DNA of 64,000 nt from positions 77,802,244 through 77,866,243 of the forward strand of contig JAVIAB010000051.1 of the NCBI GenBank assembly GCA_032433765.1, read 5' to 3'. Of the stretch, positions 36,371-47,186 are shown one piece after another. Position numbers and translations under genes: made by a program. This DNA is from Megaustenia siamemsis (lineage: Eukaryota > Mollusca > Gastropoda > Stylommatophora > Ariophantidae). The notes beneath the pieces were generated by a model. It was not told the DNA's origin and did not search any database. It saw only the letters and a list, made by a program, of their open reading frames with translations. The number at the start of each line of letters is the position of its first letter. The first letter of the stretch is position 1.

Positions 36371-36387
36371 TTGTAAGAGAGAAACAC

Positions 36388-36535
36388 CCTGGTGGCACAG
36401 GTTATTGAACTCGTCTACTGAGGGTAAGAGCTCTGGTTCGATCAAGTTCGATGGTTTCTAGGTTCACCTGGAGCCTTAAATGGGTACATGATTCTTCTTG
36501 TGGACATGAAAAACGGCGCAGGCGTAGTGCTGATT
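36388..36535 (+). mobile_element. SINE family E
   Basis: A tRNA-like head (CTGGTGGCACAGGTTATTGA, B box GGTTCGATCAAG) is followed by GGTTCACCTGGAGCCTTAAA and TGGGTACATG. The last part resembles family A (CACCCAGCCTTAAATGGGTACC), so A and E share a body segment. Confidence 0.6.
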
Positions 36536-36849
36536 CATAACTCAAAAGAATGATCCCTAGAAGCTATGGCGGATATGATGCGTTTTTTTTCCTAAATATT
36601 TTCTTTATTCTTTACTTCTGTGAAAGCTTAATATATTCATCTACATTTATACTTCTGTCCATTATACAAAAATATATTTTAGAAAGAAACACACACAAAA
36701 AACACACCCAAAAAAAAAAAAGAGAGAAAGTAGGAAACAAACGAACTGAAAGAAAGAAAGAAAAAGAAAGATATGAAAAATAATAATCATAACAACAACT
36801 ATTATTTTTAGAAATTGGACTGAAAAAAGACCAGAAATAAAAGACTTAC

Positions 36850-39800
36850 GTATGGGTTGAGAAGAAGGTGAAGGTCGGGGTGGATCATGAAGTAGATGTG
36901 TTGAGTACGTGGGGTACAGGGATAACGGTTGAGGTGAGTCCTGTAGTGAGGCTTGGGTTGATGGGCTTGGAGAGTGCTGGGAATTTGGTGTTGCTGGAAA
37001 TGAGGCGTCGTGGACTGGTGGTTGTGGTGTTGGGTGGGGAGACACGTACTGGGGTGGTGGTAGTGGTGTTGGGTGGGGAGACACGTACTGGGGTGGTGGT
37101 TGTGGTGTTGGGTGGGGAGACACGTACTGGGGTGGTGGTTGTGGTGTTGGGTGGGGAGACATGTACTGGGGTGGTGGTTGTGGTGTTGGGTGGGGAGACA
37201 CGTACTGGGGTGGTGGTTGTGGTGTTGGGTGGGGAGACATGTACTGGGGTGGTGGTTGTGGTGTTGGGTGGGGAGACATGTACTGGGGTAGTGGTTGTGG
37301 TGTTGGGTGGGGAGACACGTACTGGGGTGGTGGTTTAGGTGTTGGGTGAAGAGAGGCGTCGTGGGATGGTGGTTGTGATGTTGGGTGGGGAGACATGTAC
37401 TGGGGTGGTGGTTGAGGTGTTGAGAGAGGAGAGGCGTGCTGGGGTGGTGGTTGTGGTGGTGGTTGTGATGTTGCGTGGGGAGACACGTACTGAGGTGGTG
37501 GTTGTGGTGTTGGGTGGGGAAACACGTACTGGGGTAGTGGTTGTGGTGTTGGATGTGGAGAGATGTTCTGGGGTGGTGGTTGTTGTGTTGGGTGGGGAGA
37601 CACGTACTGGGGTAGTGGTTGTGGTGTTGAGTGGGGAGAGGCGTGCTGGGGTGGTGGTTGTGGTGGTGGTTGTGATGTTGCGTGGGGAGACACGTACTGG
37701 GGTGGTGGTTGAGGTGTTGAGTGGGGAGACACGTACTGGGGTGGTGGTTGAGGTGTTGAGTGGGGAGACACGTACTGGGGTGGTGGTTGAGGTGTTGGGT
37801 GGGGAGACACGTACTGGGGTGGTGGTTGAGGTGTTGAGTGGGGAGAGATGTTCTGGGGTGGTGGTTGTTGTGTTGGGTGGGGAGACACGTACTGGGGTGG
37901 TGGTTGAGGTGTTGAGTGGGGAGAGGCGTGCTGGGGTGGTGGTTGTGGTGGTGGTTGTGATGTTGCGTGGGGAGACACGTACTGAGGTGGTGGTTGTGGT
38001 ATTGGGTGGGGAAACACGTACTGGGGTAGTGGTTGTGGTGTTGGATGGGGAGAGATGTTCTGGTGTGGTGGTTGTTGTGTTGGGTGGGGAGATACGTACT
38101 GGTGTGGTGGTTGTGGTGTTGGATGAGGAGAGATGTACTGGGGTGGTGGTTGTGGTGTTGGGTGGGGACGCACGTCCTGAGGTAGTGGTTGTGGTGGTGC
38201 ATTTTGAGATGGTGATTGTGGTGATGCATATTGAGATGGTGGTTGTGGTGGTGCATATTGAGATGATGGTTGTGGTGATGCATATTGAGATGGTGGTTGT
38301 GGTGGTGCATATTGAGATGGTGGTTGTGGTGGTGCATATTGAGATGATGGTTGTGGTGATGCATATTGAGATGATGGTTGTGGTGATGCATATTGAGATG
38401 GTGGTTGTGGTGGTCCATATTGAGATGATGGTTGTGGTGATGCATATTGAGATGGTGGTTGTGGTGATGCATATTGAGATGGTGGTTGTGGTGGTGCATA
38501 TTGAGATGATGGTTGTGGTGATACATATTGAGATGGTGGTTGTGGTGGTCCATATTGAGATGATGGTTGTGGTGATGCATATTGAGATGATGGTTGTGGT
38601 GATGCATATTGAGATGATGGTTGTGGTAATGTATATTGTGATGGTGGTTGTAGTGGTGCATATTGAGATGATGGTTGTGGTGATGCATATTGAGATGGTG
38701 GTTGTGGTGATGCATATTGAGATGGTGGTTTTGGTGATGCATTTTGAGATGGTGGTTGTGGTGAGGCATATTGAGATGGTAGTTGGGGTGATGCATTTTG
38801 CGATGGTGATTGTGGTGGTGCATATTGAGATGGTGGTTGTGGTGGTGCATATTGAGATGGTGATTGTGGTGATGCACTTTGAGATGGTAGTTTTGGTTAT
38901 GCATATTGAGATGGTGATTGTGGTGATGCATTTTGAGATGGTGGTTGTGGTGGTGCATATTGAGATGGTGATTGTGGTGATGCATATTGAGATGGTGGTT
39001 GTGATGGTGCATATTGAGATGTTGGTTGTGGTGATGCATACTGAGATGGTGGTTGTGGTGGTGCATATTGAGACGGTGGTTGTGGTGATGCATATTTAGA
39101 TGGTAGTTGTAGTGGTGCATATTGAGATGGTGATTGTGGTGGTGCATATTGAGATGGTGGTTGTGGTGGTGCATATTGAGATGGTGGTTGTAGCGATGCA
39201 TATTCAGATGGTGATTGTGGTGTTGCATATTGAGATGGTGGTTGTGGTGGTGCATTTTGAGATAGTGGCTGTGGTGCTGCATTTAGGGATGATGGTTGTG
39301 GTGATGCATTTTGAGATGGTGGTTGTTGTGATGTATACTGGTATGTTGATGGTGACGATGCATAAAAGGATAATGATTGTGGTGATGCATTTTGAGATGA
39401 AGGTTGTAGTGATGCGTTCTGAGGTGGTAGATGTGGTGATGCATGCTGGGATGGTAATCGTGATAATGCATACTGAGATGGTGGTTGTGGTGTTGCAAAC
39501 TGTGATGGTGGTTGAGGTGTTGTAGACTGTGATGTTGGTTGAGGTGTTGCAGACTGTGACGGTGGTTGAAGTACAACGTACTGGGATGGTGGTTGAGGTG
39601 CTGATTGGAATGAGGAGTACTTGTAAGATGGTTGAGGTACTGGTTGTGGTGAATCGTAATGGGATGATGTTTGAGGCACTGGTTGGACTGAGTACTGGGA
39701 TGGTGGCTCTGGTGTTGGTTGTGAAGGGTGCAGTTGCTGTGACGTTGGCGTTTCAGGTGGCGTTTTTGCATGTTGAGGCGGTAGATTCTGAGACGATGGT

Positions 39801-39904
39801 GCTGGATAAGGTTCACTCAACGGAGGCATAGGAGGCAGCTCAAAGATAACTGCTGTAGGCAGTCTGTCCAATCAGAGGACAAGTAGGTAACTAATTACAT
39901 GCAT
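36850..39904 (-). pseudogene. Proline/glutamine-rich repeat secreted protein exon, broken by two stops
   Basis: Paralogue of the intact gene starting at 57729. On the minus strand, ATG at 39904 begins MHVISYLLVL, aligning with ISYLLIILYL of the intact copy, but then meets TGA at 39874-39872 inside the signal peptide. Reading on gives LDRLPTAVIFELPPMPPLSE, where LPPMPP is shared with the paralogue. Next come about 500 codons of a 9-residue repeat (PPSQYASPQ and variants), then from about 38.17 kb a 13-residue repeat (YVSPHPTPQPPPQ), then a Ser/Pro tail ending SSQPI. A TAA at 38899-38897 (TCA to TAA within a repeat) is the second stop; I read the frame as otherwise open. The exon is 3,055 nt, phase 1, and ends at a GTAAGT donor (36849). 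A possible acceptor lies upstream (TTTCCCTGAAG, about 39930). No downstream exon was found. It may be a pseudogene, a null allele or affected by base-call error. Confidence 0.72.
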
Positions 39905-40968
39905 ATATTACTATTTAGGTGTAGTTCCTTCAGGGAAAGAGGAAAGATGCAAACGCACACAGATTTTAAGCACAATAAAATATAAAAGTATCTGTTCATA
40001 TAGGAATATAATAGGAACGGTTTGTTGGTGACACGGACAGTTAGAAAGTTATTCACAGAATGTGTTGAAAAGTGTAGTTGAAAACAATGGAAAGTACCAT
40101 TACTTTTGGGAATGTGGTCTATGAAGTAGTAATTAAATTTGCATTAATGTGTGCATTATGTGTGTATTATATATGTATTATATATGTATTATATGTGTAT
40201 AATGTGTGTATTATATGTGTATAATATGAACTCATATCATATTATTTCTCTTGCGACTTTAACCCTGGTAGAAAAGTGTATATCTTGCAACAGTAATAAT
40301 TGTTATCATAGTTGAACAATATTCCTTCACATTTAGTTACATTCGTAAAGTAAATCAACTGCTACTTTCTTTCTTGTTGTGTATTGGCTTTCTGAACTCT
40401 ACCAACTATTTGTTCACTTCAGTGTCTCTTCATTCTTGTTTCCTGATGATTTCTCTGATCTCCATGCTAATTTCTTCCCTAACAGATGGCAATCTATAAT
40501 ACCAAACGTTATACAAGTGATCCTTATTCTCAAGAAGTAATTATGATTGGGGGGAGGGGTATAATTCACGCCATTTGAGTATTTTAAATTTTGTGCTAGT
40601 ACTAATATTTTACATTTTTCCATAACAATTGGCACACATATGTCATTGTTGTCAACACAACTTCAAGCCGTCCTATTTTCACCCATATGGTCTGGTAACC
40701 ATTTTCAAGGGCTGGGTAAATATTATGCAATTTTTTAAAATGTTAATTTTCTCTCCCTGATCTGTACACATTCCTGTTTTTGTTGTTGTTGTTGTTGTTG
40801 TTATTGTTGTTGTTATGGATCCAGCGACCTGTAAGCGGATGCCCTTCGACCCAATGCCGTGTAATAGTATCTGCAGGTTTTCATTAATTGCGTAGGTTTA
40901 TAACTAAATTAATTAATAGTACATTTTTAAAAAAATATTAATGGTAATATAGTAATCTGTGTTTCAAT
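39905..40968. other. Upstream flank of the broken gene, nothing recognised
   Basis: AT-rich, with a TGTATTATA-type simple repeat at 40140-40230 and a TTG trinucleotide run at about 40778-40816. No exon with good splice sites was recognised on either strand. The promoter and any 5' exon of the minus-strand gene could be here. Confidence 0.35.
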
Positions 40969-40969
40969 C

Positions 40970-41575
40970 TTAAATATATCTGGGCATTAATATAGACAGA
41001 GAGGGAGGAACAGAGAATGGTACCAAAATAAGGATATCAAAAGCAAGTGGAGCATTCGTTGCAACTAGAAAACACATGGAAATCCAAAGAAATTAGGTTA
41101 AAAATAAAAATCAAAATGTTCAGCTCCAATGTTAAGTCAGTCCTATTATATGGCTGTGAAACATGGAAAACAACAAAAATGACAATCATGAAGATACAAA
41201 CCCTAATTAATGGATGCTTGCACATAATAAAAGGATGGAAACAGTATGACAAAATCGCTAACATAGAATTATTGGAAAGGTACAGTCAAATACCAGTGGA
41301 TAAAGAGATACAGCGAAGACGATGGTCCTGGATAGGACACACACTGCAGAGGCCAACTGAGAGTATTACAAAACAGGCCCTTTTAGGAATCCTCAAGGAA
41401 AAAAGACAAAGAGGAAAACCAAAATATCCTTAGAGAAGATAGATGGAAGCATGGGTGAAGATGATGGGGAAGACACGGAATGATTTTAAATGAATGATAA
41501 ACAGTACGGGTTGGAAAATGTATGTTGAAGACCTATGCTCCACATGGCGCTGAATGGTAGAAGAAGAATGTGTCT
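40970..41575 (+). mobile_element. LINE family I C-terminal fragment, copy 1
   Basis: Reads KMFSSNVKSVLLYGCETWKT, HIIKGWKQYDKIANIELLER and KEIQRRRWSWIGHTLQRPTE, classic LINE ORF2 C-terminal motifs. It ends with CTGAATGGTAGAAGAAGAA. It is highly similar to 42926-43540, and both copies start at the same point (TTAATATAGACAGAGAGGG and TAACATAGACAAAGAGGG). Confidence 0.9.
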
Positions 41576-41579
41576 TTCT

Positions 41580-42140
41580 GCAAATTAATGGTGGCATTTT
41601 ATTTATTTTTGAAAGAATAATCAAGAATAAATGAAGCGCAATGTTACACAAAATATGTAGTAGAAAAGAGGTAACAAAAACACAAAAATTGCTTGTGAAT
41701 TTTCGGTAATTTATTTCATTCCTTGTAACTTCCATTCAAATGAGATCACGCCATTATTTTTTTTATTTTCAACTTGTATAGCCTGTTTTGTTTTTCGAGT
41801 CGTCTATGTCTTAATGTAAAAAAACTGGAAATTGGTAAGACCAAAATATTTTATAATTATCATATTTTGTTTTTTGTTACTACTTGTACCTGATACCTGC
41901 AGGCGCATGGGGTGTGTAATGGCTTATCCATGGGATAACAGGAGCATTTCTGTATGAGAAAGATAAATCGGTACTTTAGAGACATAGTAGTTTTAAAATA
42001 TCCAACTTTAAATAAAGACAATAGTCATACAATGGAAGTGATCAAAAATGAGTTAACCTCACCAATAAATGTGTTACACTCTAGTTGTATTATGAGACAG
42101 CGCTGACGGCCGTTCCTTCTGATATACCAATTATATTCAG
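41580..42140. other. No recognised feature
   Basis: AT-rich sequence between a LINE end and a SINE. No coding signal was seen. Confidence 0.4.
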
Positions 42141-42156
42141 CTTTACTGCAGCTTCG

Positions 42157-42517
42157 GGTGTCCGGTTAGCGCAATCGATAGGCGGTTGGCTTACCACGGC
42201 AACAGCCGGGGTTCGTACCCTGGCGAGGACACCTGGGTTTTACTAATTCCCTAAAAATTAGTGGGAGCCGCGATAGCTCAGTGGTTAGTGAACTGGACTA
42301 CTACGGACAAGGGGTAGGGTTCGATCCCAACCGACGGCTCCGGGTTCACCCAGCCTTAAATGGGTACCGGATTTTTTCTGGGAAAGTATAGCAGCACGGG
42401 CGTAATACCGACCACATTACCCCAAAAATCATGTGCTGAAGGTCTGTAAAATATAGGGTCACTAACACCATATTTCCCTATACGCCACTTGGCGTGACGG
42501 GGGTACTTTACTTTTTA
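42157..42517 (+). mobile_element. Composite SINE: family B head joined to family A
   Basis: Bases 42157-42262 are a tRNA-derived head: GGTGTCCGGTTAGCGCAATC, B box GGGGTTCGTACCC, then TACTAATTCCCTAAAAATTA. From 42263 a complete family A SINE follows: GGGAGCCGCGATAGCTCAGT, B box GGTTCGATCCC, and the family A body and tail. A 16-bp direct repeat CTTTACTGCAGCTTCG flanks the whole unit (42141-42156 and 42518-42533). This target-site duplication shows the two heads inserted as one transcript. Confidence 0.92.
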
Positions 42518-42606
42518 CTTTACTGCAGCTTCGCATCTGTATGCATTCATTTGCATTTCCTTGCCTTAACCCCTTACTATGACAACATATATAGCTTATC
42601 TTCATC

Positions 42607-42925
42607 GAAGGCCTCAGTTGCCTATTTGGGAAGACCGCTCGACTGGGCTACCGATGTTCGGACAACCCGTGTTTGATCCTCACTGGAAGCAGTGTGCATA
42701 TTACTCGTGGTTGGAAAAATATACCAACCGCGGTCGACCCAGACGATGGCAAAAATGGGTACCAGGATTCATATTCTGGGAAGGTGAGGAATGCCGCCTA
42801 GCATTGTGAGTTTCAATGCTTGAAAAGACACTATCCAGAAGTCTCAGAACACTTCTGGATAGGCGGTCGGGCACATATGGGTGATAACTCGTGCTAAGTC
42901 GTTGATTCAAGTCTCGTACTTGACC
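42607..42925 (+). mobile_element. SINE family C, copy 1
   Basis: AGGCCTCAGTTGCCTATTTG with B box GTGTTTGATCC, then GGTCGACCCAGACGATGGCA, AAAATGGGTACCAGGATTCA and a long 3' part ending in the CAAGTCTCGTACTTGACC tail. The better-preserved copy is at 47187-47516. Confidence 0.85.
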
Positions 42926-43540
42926 TTTATATTTGGGCAGTAACATAGACAAAGAGGGAGGAACAGAAAATGATACCAAAATAAGGACATCAAAAGCAAG
43001 AGGAGCTTTTGTTGCACTGGGAGACATATGGAAGTCCAAAGAAATTAGATTAAACACACAAATAAAAATGTTCAACTCCATTGTTAAGTCAGTCCTATTA
43101 TATGGCTGTGAAGCATGGAGAACAACAAAATTGACAATCATGAAGATACAGACTTTCATTAATAGATGCTTACGCAGAATAAAAGGATGTAAATGGCAGG
43201 ACAAAATCACTAACATAGAATTATGAAACTGTACCAATCAAATACCAGTGGATAAAGAGATACAGCGAAGACGATGGTGCTGGATAGGACACACATTGCG
43301 GAAGCCAACTGAGAGTATTACACAACAGGCCCTTTTTTTGGAATCCCCAGGGGAAATGACAAAGAGGAAGATCAAGAAATATTCTTGGAGAAGACAGTCA
43401 GAAGCAGAGATGAAGATGATGGGGAAGACATGGAATGATCTTAAAAGAATGGCAAGAAACAGAACGACTTGGAAAGTGTTTGTTGGAGACCTATGCTCCA
43501 GAGGGAGCTGAAAGGTAGAAGAAGAAGAAGACGTTATATT
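42926..43540 (+). mobile_element. LINE family I C-terminal fragment, copy 2
   Basis: Reads KMFNSIVKSVLLYGCEAWRT, RRIKGCKWQDKITNIEL and KEIQRRRWCWIGHTLRKPTE, ending RNRTTWKVFVGDLCSRGS and a GAAGAAGAAGAAG tail. A single frameshift near 43225 splits the reading frame. It is more complete than copy 1 at its 3' end. Confidence 0.9.
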
Positions 43541-43900
43541 TACCTGTATTTTCATCGTTCATCCTAAAAGGACAGTTAGTGGGTGTACATACAGTATGTT
43601 GTTGATTACAGCAAGCGGCGGTATTTTGCGCCCTTCGGCCCAACATGTCGGACTTCAGAAAGGCATTTGAATTAACATGTTTTAATCCTTCGACCCCCTC
43701 CTTCAAAGCTAGGATGGTTAGTCTGTGGCGTCACCAAAGTAACGGTTACATAGCACTGTTATGTGAGACATGTAGCCCTGCTCATCACATTACTCAACTG
43801 GTAAGCTCAAGGTGTTATGTGTTGCAGGGGCTCCTTTACTACGGCAAAGTGGAGAAGGATGAGTAAATGTGTATACTACCCTTATGGTGAGATTTTAAAC
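43541..43900. other. No recognised gene
   Basis: Contains the short dispersed phrase GCCCTTCGGCCCAACATGTC (43629-43649), also seen in altered form near 49322 and 61752. No coding domain recognised. Confidence 0.35.
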
Positions 43901-43904
43901 TAAA

Positions 43905-44055
43905 AATATCTCTTTATAGTAACATATCAAACATATCTTTCTAGTCAAACATCTCTTTATAGTCAAATATCTCTTTAGTCAACATCTCTTTATAGTCAAA
44001 CATGTCTCTATAGTCAAAATTCTCTTTATAGTCAAACATCTCTTTATAGCTATAT
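43905..44055. repeat. About 21-bp tandem repeat (CTCTTTATAGTCAAACAT)
   Basis: Around seven imperfect copies of CATCTCTTTATAGTCAAA with length differences between copies. Confidence 0.9.
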
Positions 44056-44661
44056 ATCTACTGGATTGTGATGCTGCATGTCACATTTGTTCGGACATGG
44101 GAGAATCCGTTAGTACTAACGCCATTCAAGATTAGCTCTAAGTTAAGTAGATTTCTTTTACCACATAGTGAAGTTTTGTTTCATTAAATTTTACAGGCAG
44201 AGCTTTTTTACTCTGACAAAAGTTTACCTGAATTCTATCATCGCCATTCCATTGAACTAGAAGATAGTAAAGTACCAGGTCGTTGAAGCACTGGAATACT
44301 TAGATTTCTCGAATGCATATTTAGAAAGTTATGCTATACTCTATTATGAAATAATGTTACATATATCAAATGCAAATAAAAAAACAGGTAATAAGAGAGC
44401 TCTGGCGTTATTATAATTTAAGTTCTGAAATTTTACTGGAACGCGTACTGGACTGTTCCGGCTATAAAAAAGCCTGCTTATAAGTTGCATTTCTGCACAC
44501 GATTTACTATTTAATCCGCAGGCACACAGTGCGATGGAGACAGAACCAGAAATATAATGCACAGAACATGTCTAGGCTGGAAACAACATTCTCTAAAGAT
44601 AGCAAAATGGATAAATAAATAAGTATACGATGTAACAGGACAAACCAAATATTGAGACAGA
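44056..44661. other. No recognised feature
   Basis: Unique-looking sequence. A 72-codon minus-strand frame (44562-44344) contains several cysteines, but no acceptable splice context or family was seen. Confidence 0.3.
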
Positions 44662-44674
44662 TATACCCTATACT

Positions 44675-44961
44675 AATAACCTTTACATATCAGTACAATT
44701 ACAGGTTGGGAGCCGCGATAGCTCAGTGGTTAGTGAACTGGACTACAAAGGACAAGAGGTAGGGTTCGATCTCAAACGACGGCTCCGGTTCACCCAGCCT
44801 TAAATGGGTACCGGATTTTTTTCTTTGGAAAGTAAAGCGGCACGGGCGTAATACCGACCACATTACCCCAAAAATCATGTGCCGAAGGTCTGTAAAATTT
44901 ATGGTCACTAACACCATATTCCCTATACGCCACTTGGCGTGACGGGAGTACTTTACTTTAC
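44675..44961 (+). mobile_element. SINE family A with 34-nt 5' extension
   Basis: Family A begins at 44708 (GGGAGCCGCGATAGCTCAGT). The 13-bp target-site duplication TATACCCTATACT lies at 44662-44674 and 44962-44974, so the inserted unit also includes 34 bp before the tRNA head (AATAACCTTTACATATCAGT and onward). The same extra sequence directly flanks the minus-strand family A copy at 51.7 kb. Confidence 0.88.
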
Positions 44962-45019
44962 TATACCCTATACTCAGACGAGGCAGTGCCTATCACCACA
45001 AAGCTACATCTATACAAAA

Positions 45020-45440
45020 TATGTTATTTCCCATCTTGTGCTATCGGTGTCAAACATGGTCATCTATGATTAAACATAAAAGGAGGCTAGTCACCATAGA
45101 GATGAGATGTTTAAGAAAGGCGCTTGAAGTGACTAGAACTCTAGACAGAATGATGCCGTAAGAGAAAGAGATTTGACATGGAATCAACTCTGATATATAC
45201 AGAGACAATAAATGAAATGGTTGTTGTTCGCTCATCTGGAATGAATGCCAAGAGACTAAACGAAACATACATTAAAGGAGGAGATGGAAGAACTCGTTGT
45301 AGACCCAGAGTAAGATGGATTGAGAACATTCGAGAAACGCGACAATTACATCAACTGACAATGGGTGAGGCTGCCAGAATGACAAGAACCAGAACTGTGT
45401 ATTTCCCTCGACAGTCGAAGGGGTATGTGAGGAAGTGAAG
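45020..45440 (+). mobile_element. LINE C-terminal fragment
   Basis: Starts with a decayed WC-type motif region, then reads ESTLIYTETINEMVVVRSSG, YIKGGDGRTRCRPRVRWIEN and MTRTRTVYFPRQSKGY. It matches the C-terminal layout of the plus-strand LINE at 55590-56636. It is dead. Confidence 0.7.
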
Positions 45441-46120
45441 AGCGAGAGAGAGAGAGAGGGGGGGGGAGGAGAAAGAGAGAATGAACCTGAGACAATGAAA
45501 AATAAAATGCATTATTTGCTTATCGCCGAAATCCATCGGAGCGGCGCCATGGCTCAAAAACGTGACGATTTCGTGCCTTAATTTTATGGTGATTTGGACA
45601 CAACTAACATTTGGTAGCGAGGAATTAACACACATAGCCTTGCCTTGGCTACAGCATATTGCATGAGTTTCTAATTGCTAATTTACGAGCACATCTCGAG
45701 TTATTCTATTATAGAAGTTATTCTGTCTTCGCCAATTACATTACGATTGTTATTAACTATATGTGAAGGTAACGTGTTGAGCTGTGTTAGCCTCAGACAG
45801 AGGATGTACGGCAGAATTAAGGTGCAGAATGGCTCGGGCAAAAGCGGCTTTCCAAAGGGCGAGGAAGATGCTATGCAGTTCATTTTTTACGGTGGAGACA
45901 GGAGAGAGAGAGTTCGTGGGTGTTGTGTAGAGCCAGTCTTGGCGTGTGAATGTGAGTCGTGGACGGTGGGACAACGAACGGGAAGGTCAGTGGAGTCTGT
46001 GGAGATGTGATTTTACATGGTAATGTTGCGAGTGCCAAGGACGGCTAGAAAGAGTGGCGAAAACGTTCTGAGAGAGGCCAAGGCAAAGGGAGAGCTGGTT
46101 TCTAATATTAGGAAAAAAAC
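45441..46120. other. No recognised gene
   Basis: A GA-rich patch lies at 45440-45480. Reading frames here (for example 45675-46010 plus) have no recognised motif. Confidence 0.35.
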
Positions 46121-46123
46121 TGT

Positions 46124-46382
46124 CATCGTTCGTTCGTTCGCTTTCGTCAGCTTTGACCTCTGACGAAGTCCCACCCACTCAATTTTGTGGGACTGAATTT
46201 TGCGTGTAAAGTCTGTTTTATCCCATTACAGGATGCCCCTCGCCATGCAGGCAGATTTACTCCGACTTCAGAGGTACTAATTTTTAGGGAATTAGTAAAA
46301 CCCAGGTGTCCTCGCCAGGGTACGAACCCCGGCTGTTGCCGTGGTAAGCCAACCGCCTATCGATTGCGCTAACCGGACACCC
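46124..46382 (-). mobile_element. SINE family B with D-type body
   Basis: On the minus strand it starts GGGTGTCCGGTTAGCGCAAT at 46382, with B box GGGGTTCGTACCC and TTTTACTAATTCCCTAAAAA. It then continues GTACCTCTGAAGTCGGAGTA, ATCTGCCTGCATGGCGAGG, GCAAAATTCAGTCCC and GGGACTTCGTCAGAGGTCAA. This body is homologous to that of family D (1918-2060 and 61127-61258), whose head differs. Confidence 0.88.
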
Positions 46383-46394
46383 AAAACGGTCATC

Positions 46395-46645
46395 ATTTTT
46401 TGACCATGTGGTGAGAAGAGAACAGCTGGAGTGTATTGTAACAACTTGGAAAATTGAGGGACGGGGAGGTGGAGGGAAGCAGAGAGAAAAGATACCGTAC
46501 AGCTTAAGAGAATGGCTTGGCAGAAGGTCAACAAGAGAAATGATAAATAACGTCGTGTTCGAAAGTTGTGGAGAGACATGATCACATACGCCAACAGGTC
46601 CGGTACTTGATGATGATGATGATGATGATGAAGGTAACAGCTGCT
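46395..46645 (+). mobile_element. LINE family F 3' end
   Basis: GAACAGCTGGAGTGTATTGT, GGGAAGCAGAGAGAAAAGAT, GAATGGCTTGGCAGAAGGTC, TTGTGGAGAGACATGATC, and GGTACTTGATGATGATGATG at the tail. It is the closest relative of the element that seeds the 35.6-kb triplet repeat. Confidence 0.9.
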
Positions 46646-47171
46646 TTACCGAGGTTGAGAAGCTCGGAACAGGGACGTTTGGCGAGATACAACGCGGATC
46701 CTGTGCAAGGTCTGACACTTAATAGCAAAGATAGTAGGACGTGAAGATTCTATAATGTATGCCCCATGTGCCGTCTTCGGTTAGAGATGACAATATCTAG
46801 ATAGAAGTATGTGTGAGTGCATGTATGTGAAATATTTACTTGCAATCATATTTGTATTAGTTAATGAACAATACCCGAATAAAATAAAGACCATTACCCT
46901 GTGAACAATGACAATCTTGCAAATATTTTCAGGTCATGTTATATATTTAGTTCATAAACCTGTTTGTGTGTGAAAATGTACATACTTATTACTTAACTCC
47001 ATCTCACTACATTCACGATTGACTCATTTGTGCAGTCCGTCCTAAAATAGCAAACCTGGCAGTTTATGTAACTCGCTGGTTATGCACATTTCCAATCCCT
47101 TTATTAGATCGCAGCATCTTACTTGTAAAATGTAAACTTTGTCCGTGGCATGTATTTATGTTATGACGGAA
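46646..47171. other. No recognised gene
   Basis: Near 46749 TGCCCCATGTGCCGTCTTCG resembles LINE 3' UTR ends at 28585 and 59720. Otherwise nothing was recognised. Confidence 0.35.
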
Positions 47172-47186
47172 TATTAAATTGTACAG

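Noticed and set aside
35536..36445. Very long reading frames over the GAT/GGT array (Asp/Gly, Met/Val, His, Ser/Pro and Ile/Thr repeats)
   Set aside because: They are open in almost every frame because the array lacks stop codons. They have no signal, splice or domain support.
36808..39282. Alternative 824-codon minus-strand frame (HHNHHLNM repeats) and a 586-codon plus-strand frame over the proline-rich exon
   Set aside because: The repeat composition keeps them open. Only the PPSQYA/SPHPTPQ frame connects to the signal peptide and to a phase-consistent donor shared with the paralogue.
42157..42330. Functional tRNA genes (also at 44708, 51725, 54078, 56155, 47187 and 60975)
   Set aside because: A and B boxes are present, but the copies are repeated with fused bodies and target-site duplications and lack a proper acceptor stem, so they are SINE heads.
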